This document shows, piece by piece, positions 1 through 4,979 of a stretch of DNA of 6,501 nt. Position 1 is the stretch's first letter. Each line of letters starts with the position of its first letter. Source of the stretch: CAVQFC01 sp036497895. Its GTDB lineage: Bacteria > Acidobacteriota > Vicinamibacteria > Vicinamibacterales > CAVVIG01. The translations under genes were made by a program, and so were the position numbers. The stretch lies in the NCBI GenBank assembly GCA_036497895.1, contig DASXIR010000115.1, forward strand, positions 1 through 6,501, given 5' to 3'. The notes below the pieces were generated by a model. The model saw only the letters and a program-made list of their open reading frames with translations. It searched no databases and was not told the origin of the DNA.

Positions 1-1907
1 CGGGATCGAAAAAGGTGATAGCCGCGAGCGCCCGTATACGTGACCGACAGCGTCGTGGACTTCGCGACCCGATGATCGAGGCCGGCGCTGTATTGGAGCG
101 TTTGTGGGATCTGGACGTCTGGCGCCAGCGTCACGATGCTCGGGGGCGTTGACGCCGCCTCGGAGATCGACGAGAACGGAATCGGATAGCCGGGGTCGGT
201 CACCACGATTCGGGTCAGGCCGCCCGGCAGCGAGTGCAGGACATCGGCAATCACGACAGGACCGCTCCGATCATTAAACACGCCGGCGCCGACTCTGATC
301 ACGTTCGCTTTCTGATTGCCAGGCGCGTACGCGAGCGAGAGCCGCGGCGCAAAGTTGTTGGTGTCGTGGAAGTAGTTCTGCCAGTCATAACGCAGGCCGA
401 GACCCAGAGACAGGTCCGGCCGAATCTGCCAGTCGTCCTTTACATACGTGCCGAGCTGCTTTTCGAGAAACGAGAGATCACCATTCCCTCGCTGTTGAAT
501 GAACGAGTAGGGAATGCCATTCGAGTACGTATCAATGCCGGAGAAATAGAACGTGCCGAGGATGTTCGTCCGGTCGTAGAAACCGCGTTCGCTCCAGTCG
601 GGCAGCTGAAAACCGGCCTGGACCAGATGATGGCCTTTGGTCCAGGCGAGGCTCTCGTTGAGCTGCATGTGCGTTTCGGTTCGCACCAGATCTCCCTGCG
701 CGCCGCCTCCGGTGAACGCGCCCGCGACGACGATGCCAGGGACCGGTGTGGCGCTGACGGTGGGCTCGCGCTCGTGTCCAACCAGAATCTGGAACTGGTT
801 GAACAGCGTTGGCCGAATCATCGTCTGCTGCGTGTAGGTGAGCTGCTGTTCGTGGTGTGTGAAGGTAGTCGCGGCACTCGCCAGGGTCGTGCCGCCGGCG
901 CCGCGGTTTTCGTCGAGTTCGTATTGGTAGTTCGGCCGAATCGACCAGGTGTTCCGATCGCTGACCTGATGCGTAATGCTGCCCGATACCAACGCCCGTG
1001 TACTCGGCTGCGGCACGGAGTCCTGGATGATTCCAGACGGCCCGTTGGCGTAGATGAACGCCTGCAGGTCCTGCTGGTCGAAGTTCGCGGACAGCATGAA
1101 CGATGTCTTGCCGCTCGTACCGATCGGGCCACCGAGAAAGCCCTCGGCGATTCGCCGCTGCTCTGGCGGCTCGGTGGTTGCGAATGGATTGCGGGCGTTC
1201 AAGCGCCAGTCACGGAAGATGGCCGTCACGTCGCCCTCGTACTTCTGGCCGCCGGGCTTTGTGAGAATGTCGACGCGACCGCGTCCCGGTCGGGAATATT
1301 CGGCCGAGTAGGGATCCTGGTTGATGCGAATCTGCTGCACCGCCGACGCGCTGACGTTGAGGGCGCTCACTTCCATGCCGTTCACGACGATCGTGACGCC
1401 GGTGTTTCCCAGCGATCCGCTGTCGAGAAACTGCGACATGGTCGCGATGTAGTCGTTATCGAAGACCGGCAGACTCTCCAGCATGTTCGAGTCGATCGAG
1501 ACCGCGTCCACGTTGCCTGCCGCCGCGACACCGACGTCGTTTCCTGAACCGCTGACCGTCACCTCCTGACTGACGCTGGCCAGAGCCAGCACCAGCCGCT
1601 GCATCGCAGGCGGCCGCGTAGCGACACGAAGACGCGTCGAGGTCGGCGCAAATCCATCGAGTCGCGCGAGCAGCTGATATTGCCCCGGCGTAATCCCGAC
1701 GAAGTCGAACACGCCGACGGCGTCAGTAGTGGTTGACGCCACCACCGCTCCAGTCGCCGTCGTCAATTCCACCGCGGCGCCAGGCAGCACTCCGCCCGTC
1801 TGATCCTGGACGACACCGTGGACGGCAACGCCGGGGGAGCCAACCGCGCGGGGCGATGGACTCTGAACGCTGAGGCAAAAGAGCGTCACCCACAGAATTG
1901 ACGTCAT
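1..1907 (-). CDS. TonB-dependent receptor, Oar-like, with N-terminal carboxypeptidase-regulatory-like domain (partial, C-terminus off the left edge)
   Basis: This is predicted to be an outer-membrane receptor that imports a bulky substrate using TonB/ExbBD energy; the substrate is unknown. The frame runs without a stop from the ATG at 1907-1905 to the left edge, giving 635 codons. Residues 1-23 form a short hydrophobic leader. Residues 28-96 resemble a CarboxypepD_reg/TIG-like fold (GVVQDQTGGVLPGA, later GQYQLLARLDGFAP). Residues 114-219 resemble the plug (VTVSG, LPVFDNDYIATM, VNGMEV, INQDPYSAEYSRPGRGRVDI, TKPGG). Barrel strands follow, including KDDWQIRPDLSLGLGLRYDW near residues 487-507 and SVTYTGARGYHLFRS at the edge. 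An in-frame TAA lies two codons upstream, so no earlier start is possible. No clear Shine-Dalgarno is present. The leader lacks a Lys or Arg before its hydrophobic core, which is unusual. Oar-like receptors often run to 900-1,100 residues, so roughly a third or more is probably missing. The family call is firm; the substrate is not. Confidence 0.93.
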   Translation of the reverse strand, partial: MTSILWVTLFCLSVQSPSPRAVGSPGVAVHGVVQDQTGGVLPGAAVELTTATGAVVASTTTDAVGVFDFVGITPGQYQLLARLDGFAPTSTRLRVATRPPAMQRLVLALASVSQEVTVSGSGNDVGVAAAGNVDAVSIDSNMLESLPVFDNDYIATMSQFLDSGSLGNTGVTIVVNGMEVSALNVSASAVQQIRINQDPYSAEYSRPGRGRVDILTKPGGQKYEGDVTAIFRDWRLNARNPFATTEPPEQRRIAEGFLGGPIGTSGKTSFMLSANFDQQDLQAFIYANGPSGIIQDSVPQPSTRALVSGSITHQVSDRNTWSIRPNYQYELDENRGAGGTTLASAATTFTHHEQQLTYTQQTMIRPTLFNQFQILVGHEREPTVSATPVPGIVVAGAFTGGGAQGDLVRTETHMQLNESLAWTKGHHLVQAGFQLPDWSERGFYDRTNILGTFYFSGIDTYSNGIPYSFIQQRGNGDLSFLEKQLGTYVKDDWQIRPDLSLGLGLRYDWQNYFHDTNNFAPRLSLAYAPGNQKANVIRVGAGVFNDRSGPVVIADVLHSLPGGLTRIVVTDPGYPIPFSSISEAASTPPSIVTLAPDVQIPQTLQYSAGLDHRVAKSTTLSVTYTGARGYHLFRS

Positions 1908-1989
1908 CGATTAGCGATCAGTTGGGTCGGCGGCGTCGTGTTACCGGCTGGTTCCGTCACGAGGGTACGCAAGAGCCTATATCCGCCAC

Positions 1990-2034
1990 GATGAATTGAC
2001 GATGAACCAGCGCCCTCTTCATCGTCGGTTCATG
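1990..2034. repeat. Imperfect inverted repeat, 17-nt arms with 11-nt spacer
   Basis: The left arm GATGAATTGACGATGAA (1990-2006) and right arm TTCATCGTCGGTTCATG (2018-2034) match as reverse complements at 14 of 17 positions. The inner nine positions (GACGATGAA/TTCATCGTC) are perfect, separated by 11 nt. The left arm also carries GATGAA twice as a direct repeat. It sits upstream of both divergent genes and covers the weak -35 candidate of the receptor gene, so a dimeric regulator operator or an RNA hairpin are both possible. The match is seen directly; the function is inferred. Confidence 0.55.
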
Positions 2035-2078
2035 ATGGGCGCGCTAAACTGGCGGAACTTTGCACGCGCATACGGCTG

Positions 2079-2092
2079 ACCATCGCGATGGT
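2079..2092. repeat. Perfect 14-bp palindrome ACCATCGCGATGGT
   Basis: ACCATCGCGATGGT is its own reverse complement over all 14 bases and lies about 60 nt upstream of the small ORF's ATG at 2152. A perfect palindrome of this length is a plausible operator for a homodimeric regulator. It could be a chance event in GC-rich DNA. It abuts the GC-rich hairpin at 2091-2110, and the two could be alternative RNA folds because they share bases 2091-2092. Confidence 0.45.
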
Positions 2093-2110
2093 GCGCGGCG
2101 ATCCGCGCGC
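2091..2110 (+). repeat. GC-rich hairpin in the predicted leader of the small ORF
   Basis: GCGCGG (2093-2098) and CCGCGC (2103-2108) are exact reverse complements around the 4-nt loop CGAT. The stem extends by one G-U and one G-C pair to eight pairs (2091-2110). It ends about 30 nt before the GGAGA ribosome binding site of the small ORF. It is not followed by a T tract, so it does not look like a simple intrinsic terminator. A role in leader structure is possible but unproven. Confidence 0.4.
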
Positions 2111-2151
2111 TACAACAGGCGGCGAAGAGTCACGCAATCGGAGACCGGGTG

Positions 2152-2415
2152 ATGGACTGGGTCGCGCTGGAGCCGTTTGTCGATGAGGACACCATTACGC
2201 TGTACGAGGAGGGCGGGATTTATCAGGGCGCGCAGGGCTCGTTCGCGAGTGTCACGCGGCCGTTGAATCTGGGTGAGCACGTGGCAGTATGCCCCCGCTG
2301 CGGCCAGCGATTCGCGACTACCGATCACGGTACGGCTGAATTGCACCGCGATCGGCACCTTGACGGCGACGAAGAGGCGCCATCCATCTGCCACGATCGC
2401 ATTTCGAATTCGTAA
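2152..2415 (+). CDS. Small acidic protein with a C2H2-like zinc-finger motif (hypothetical)
   Basis: This 87-residue protein is not one I recognise. Its clearest feature is AVCPRCGQRF followed by ELHRDRH: Cys47, Cys50, His65 and His69, spaced C-x2-C-x14-H-x3-H. That is close to the classical C2H2 finger (C-x2-4-C-x12-H-x3-5-H) and suggests zinc binding. The N-terminal half is acidic (EPFVDEDTITLYEEGG). The ATG at 2152 is preceded by GGAGA (2140-2144) at a 7-nt spacing, better than the adjacent GTG at 2149. The frame is open back to a TGA at 2077, but no other usual start codon occurs in it. Third codon positions are mostly G or C, consistent with coding. It ends 45 nt before the propeller ATG, so co-transcription is likely. 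DNA binding, metal sensing or an adaptor role would all be guesses. Confidence 0.6.
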   Translation: MDWVALEPFVDEDTITLYEEGGIYQGAQGSFASVTRPLNLGEHVAVCPRCGQRFATTDHGTAELHRDRHLDGDEEAPSICHDRISNS

Positions 2416-2446
2416 AAGGACAGACGAAGCTGACACGGAAGGCAGT

Positions 2447-2454
2447 AAGGGAGG
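2447..2454 (+). promoter_or_regulatory. Ribosome binding site AAGGGAGG of the propeller gene
   Basis: AAGGGAGG (core GGGAGG, 2449-2454) lies 6 nt before the ATG at 2461. It selects this ATG over a second in-frame ATG at 2473. It is the strongest Shine-Dalgarno in the window. Confidence 0.8.
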
Positions 2455-2460
2455 CAAGCC

Positions 2461-3528
2461 ATGACGAATGCGATGTTCTTCAAACGCTCGGTCGTCTTCG
2501 CCGGCCTGGTGATAGTCCTTGCGGCGTTGGCGACTTCGATATCCGCGACACCGCAGAACGGCAGTACGGCCAGCCGCTACACCGTCAGTACGCTGCCGCT
2601 GCCCGATAACGGCACCGGCGACGTCTCGATGGATTACATCGCGTTTGACCCCGCGACCAATAACCTGTGGGTGCCGGGTGGAAATACCGGTGCCGTGGAT
2701 GTCGTCGATGTCGGCAGCCGCAAGGTTCGCCAGATTCAGAATCTGCCGACCGCATCTGTGCAGAATCGCGGTGGGACGCGGGTCCTGGGACCCTCGGGGG
2801 TGAGCATCGGCGAAGGTGTGGTGTACGTCGGGAATCGCGGAAGTTCGGAGGTCTGCGCATTTGACGCGCGGACCCTCGCGCGTGGCGCGTGTGCGCATCT
2901 GGACTCGAGGCCGGACGGCGTTGCGTACGTCGCGCCCACAAAGGAAGTGTGGGTCACGACACCGGGCGAGCAAGGCATTCGCGTGCTCGACGCGACAACG
3001 CTGATACAGAAAGTCAAGTTGACGTATCCAGGGAACCCGGAAGGCTATGCCGTGGACGCGAAACGCGGCCGATTCTATACGAACCTGGAAGACAAAGACC
3101 GCACTGTGGCGATCGACTTGAAGACGCGTGCGACCGTGGCGACATGGAATCCAGCCTGCGGCGGGGGCGGTCCACACGGGCTGGGGCTCGACGAGGCCGC
3201 CGGCCATTTGTTCATCGGGTGTGACGCGGCGGCCGAAGTGATGAACGTGGGCGGCGATGGCGCGATTCTATCGAAGGTAGACACCGGCGACGGCGTTGAC
3301 GACATCCACTACGCGCCGGCGACGCACCTGCTGTACGTCGGAGCCGCCCGCGCCGCCACGCTGACCATTGCGCGTGCTGACGGCGCCGGCAAGCTGACGA
3401 TGGTCGCGCAAGTGGCGACACAGAACGGCGCTCGAAACGGCGTCGTGACCAAAGATGGCACCGTGTTTTTAGCGCACGGAGGCGGCGTCAAGCTGCCGGC
3501 GCTCGTCGTCGTGTCGCCGGCAAAATAA
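2461..3528 (+). CDS. Exported YncE-like (YVTN family) beta-propeller protein
   Basis: The 355-residue product is predicted to be a periplasmic or secreted beta-propeller of the YncE/YVTN type, a scaffold that binds ligands or partner proteins and is often without known enzymatic activity. Residues 1-29 form a signal peptide (KRS, then a hydrophobic core, then ATSISA before TPQN). Blade-like units follow: NNLWVPGGNTGAVDVVDVGS (68-87), VVYVGNRGSSEVCAFDARTL (120-139), EVWVTTPGEQGIRVLDATTL (162-181), RFYTNLEDKDRTVAIDLKT (204-222), HLFIGCDAAAEVMNVGGDG (249-267), LLYVGAARAATLTIARADG (290-308) and VFLAHGG with LVVVSP at the end. This suggests about seven blades. There are four cysteines (132, 144, 233, 254), which could form disulfides after export. 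The start is fixed by a strong Shine-Dalgarno. It lies downstream of the small zinc-finger-like ORF and converges with the phosphoesterase gene. The fold is confident; the ligand is unknown. Confidence 0.88.
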   Translation: MTNAMFFKRSVVFAGLVIVLAALATSISATPQNGSTASRYTVSTLPLPDNGTGDVSMDYIAFDPATNNLWVPGGNTGAVDVVDVGSRKVRQIQNLPTASVQNRGGTRVLGPSGVSIGEGVVYVGNRGSSEVCAFDARTLARGACAHLDSRPDGVAYVAPTKEVWVTTPGEQGIRVLDATTLIQKVKLTYPGNPEGYAVDAKRGRFYTNLEDKDRTVAIDLKTRATVATWNPACGGGGPHGLGLDEAAGHLFIGCDAAAEVMNVGGDGAILSKVDTGDGVDDIHYAPATHLLYVGAARAATLTIARADGAGKLTMVAQVATQNGARNGVVTKDGTVFLAHGGGVKLPALVVVSPAK

Positions 3529-3537
3529 AGCCCGGCG
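3515..3537. terminator. Candidate short hairpin between convergent genes
   Basis: CGCCGG (3515-3520) and CCGGCG (3532-3537) are exact reverse complements with an A-rich 11-nt spacer that contains the propeller stop TAA (3526-3528). The structure ends one base before the phosphoesterase stop (3540-3538). It could act in both directions, but the stem is only 6 bp and neither strand shows a clear T tract after it. A weak candidate. Confidence 0.3.
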
Positions 3538-4806
3538 TCAGTCGCGAAGCAAAATGTCCGACTTCACTGCTCCGAAGAACCCGAGGAGACCGGGCTGACC
3601 CGCGTAACCCAAGTGCTCGTCCGTGTCGAAAATGTCTTCCAGGCTCTTGAGAAGCGAGAAATGGTTGAACGGCGTATATGCCACGGTGCCGGGCTTGAGG
3701 AGCGGCGAGAGCAGCACCGCCCCGGTCCGATCGCCGCCGTAGCTCTGGAAGGTGAGCGTGTACGGACCAAGCGCGGCCGACTGCGGGAACGGCGCCAGGT
3801 TCGGACCCGCCTGCTCGTTACAGCAGAAGGCGCCCGGTGCGAAGATCAGGAAACCGCCACCGGGATTCGGCGTCACCGAGAGGCCGCCCTCGTCGAACGC
3901 GATGACGATGAGACCGTTCCGTTTGTAGGCTTGCGACGCCATGATCTGCGGAATCCACTTCTGCAGGAACCGGTCGGCTGATACAAGCCCTCCCGGCTGT
4001 CCGTTCACGCACGGTCCGTCGTGCCCATCGTCGCAGAGGTTGGGCGTGACGAACACGAGATCGGGCGTCGATCTCTCGGACTTCAGATCCTCAGTCAACC
4101 GGTTCAGGTTGACGACGTTCCGATCGCATTGCGGCGAATCGATGATCGAGTGAAAGTAGACGAACGGATTGTGTCGAGCCGCGTACTGATCGCCCGCCGG
4201 CACGGCGGCGGAGGGCGCCTCGGCACTTTGCGTCAGATCGACCGCATTCAAGGCTGGATGCCCACAGACAGCCGATTCGCGCGCGGGGTCGTTCCCCATG
4301 TCGCCCATGTAGGCACGCCACGTCTTGCCGACGCGATCGAGTTGGTCGGGAAGCGTCTTGACCGAGTCCGGATAGACGCATCCGTGCCCGATCGCCTGGC
4401 CGTCCGGCGTGAATCCCGTTAGCGCGAACTCGCTAAACACCTGGCAATCGTTGCGTGTTTCCGGGGTTGCGGCCTGCCCGCTGATCATCGCGATGTAGTT
4501 GTCGAGGCTGGCGTGACCGGTTCCGTAGTACTGAGCGAGAAGCGCGCCCTGGCTTGTCAACGTTTTCGACAAATACGGGGCCTTTGAACTCGGACCGAAC
4601 GTCGTGTCGAATCCTTCGTTCTCCAGCACGATGACGAACACGTGGCCCACCCGCGCGTTGTCGTCACGGTCGCGGTCGTCATGCAAGCGGCTCGCATCGG
4701 AGAACAGGGGACGGTCGAGGTTCGCAGTCGACGCGGAACCGGCGAGCGTCGCGGTTGCCGCGAACGCCGCGGCCGCCAGGGCCAACGTCATGTGACGGAT
4801 GATCAT
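3538..4806 (-). CDS. Secreted phosphoesterase / acid phosphatase-like protein (PF04185 family)
   Basis: This is predicted to be an exported metal-dependent phosphoesterase of the alkaline-phosphatase-like superfamily, related to phospholipase C and AcpA-type acid phosphatases. Counting from the ATG at 4806-4804, the product is 422 residues. Residues 1-28 form a signal peptide (IIRH, then an Ala/Leu core ending AGSASTA). HVFVIVLENEGFDTTFG (55-71) is the family N-terminal metal-site motif. GTGHASLDNYIAMISG (95-110) matches the nucleophile region, with Ser100 as likely nucleophile. VTPNLCDDGHD (253-263), IAFDEGG (302-308, Asp305-Glu306) and NHFSLLKSLEDIF (381-393) supply further expected metal and substrate residues. 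The motifs are intact, so the enzyme is probably active. Start choice is uncertain: the frame is open to a TTG at 4866, and ATGs at 4848 and 4791 are alternatives; none has a good Shine-Dalgarno. Substrate specificity cannot be read from sequence. Confidence 0.9.
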   Translation of the reverse strand: MIIRHMTLALAAAAFAATATLAGSASTANLDRPLFSDASRLHDDRDRDDNARVGHVFVIVLENEGFDTTFGPSSKAPYLSKTLTSQGALLAQYYGTGHASLDNYIAMISGQAATPETRNDCQVFSEFALTGFTPDGQAIGHGCVYPDSVKTLPDQLDRVGKTWRAYMGDMGNDPARESAVCGHPALNAVDLTQSAEAPSAAVPAGDQYAARHNPFVYFHSIIDSPQCDRNVVNLNRLTEDLKSERSTPDLVFVTPNLCDDGHDGPCVNGQPGGLVSADRFLQKWIPQIMASQAYKRNGLIVIAFDEGGLSVTPNPGGGFLIFAPGAFCCNEQAGPNLAPFPQSAALGPYTLTFQSYGGDRTGAVLLSPLLKPGTVAYTPFNHFSLLKSLEDIFDTDEHLGYAGQPGLLGFFGAVKSDILLRD

Positions 4807-4906
4807 GCAGCAGATTGTCGAACGCCGGCGCAACGCCGCCACGACCATCACGTGACGTTTGCGCAACTTTCGCGGTTGATCGTCGGCTGGGCCGAGAATG
4901 AATTAC

Positions 4907-4939
4907 GGGCACGCACGGGAATGTGTCCCGTGCGTACCC
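4907..4939 (-). terminator. Strong hairpin, 13 of 14 pairs, downstream of the interrupted gene
   Basis: GGGCACGCACGGGA (4907-4920) and TCCCGTGCGTACCC (4926-4939) pair at 13 of 14 positions around the 5-nt loop ATGTG. It lies 41-73 nt past the TAG stop (4982-4980) of the minus-strand gene and upstream of the phosphoesterase start. On the minus strand the stem is followed by GTAATTCATTC, which is only moderately T-rich. It could be an intrinsic terminator or a dispersed REP-like palindrome. The pairing is seen; the role is inferred. Confidence 0.55.
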
Positions 4940-4943
4940 TTTC

Positions 4944-4970
4944 CCTCGCATTGCGCGACGCGCTGCGAGG
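4944..4970 (-). repeat. Second hairpin in tandem, directly after the gene end
   Basis: CCTCGCA (4944-4950) and TGCGAGG (4964-4970) are exact reverse complements, and within them GCGC (4953-4956) and GCGC (4960-4963) pair around the loop GAC. The result is an 11-pair stem with a 2-nt TT bulge and a 3-nt loop. It begins 9 nt after the TAG stop (4982-4980) of the minus-strand gene and is separated by 4 nt from the hairpin at 4907-4939. No T tract follows it. It may protect the mRNA 3' end or act with the next hairpin in termination. Confidence 0.45.
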
Positions 4971-4979
4971 TGCTTGAAT

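Larger units (their letters stand above)
1908..2151. promoter_or_regulatory. Divergent intergenic region between the receptor and the small ORF/propeller pair
   Basis: These roughly 240 bases lie between the 5' ends of two oppositely oriented transcription units and so should hold both promoters. They contain three inverted repeats, listed separately. On the minus strand a weak promoter candidate has -35 TTCATC (2006-2001), a 17-nt spacer and GATATA (1983-1978), overlapped by TATAGG (1981-1976), about 70 nt before the receptor ATG. Both boxes match consensus poorly. On the plus strand I find no convincing -35/-10 pair; TAAACT (2045-2050) is the best -10-like hexamer. No protein-coding frame looks real here. 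Promoter positions are inference. Confidence 0.4.

Noticed and set aside
234..1547. A 437-codon plus-strand open frame antisense to the receptor gene
   Set aside because: It is rich in Arg, Val and Glu with no recognisable motif, whereas the opposite strand gives continuous receptor plug and barrel motifs over the same bases. It is a shadow in GC-rich DNA.
2050..2065. Sigma-54-like promoter TGGCGGAACTTTGCAC
   Set aside because: The GG and GC elements are separated by 9 nt rather than the required 10, and the element beyond TGGC does not match. Treated as chance similarity.
2110..3207. A 365-codon minus-strand open frame across the propeller gene
   Set aside because: Arg- and His-rich composition, no domain, no ribosome binding site noted, and it overlaps a well-supported propeller gene and the small ORF.
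3564..4422. Several open frames of 64-133 codons on both strands inside the phosphoesterase gene
   Set aside because: All overlap a gene with intact catalytic motifs, and their translations are Arg/Ser-rich with no recognisable features.
4807..4866. Longest start (TTG at 4866) for the phosphoesterase
   Set aside because: It would put about 20 Arg-rich residues before a complete signal peptide and has no Shine-Dalgarno. The ATG at 4806 gives a standard leader, although the ATG at 4848 remains possible.
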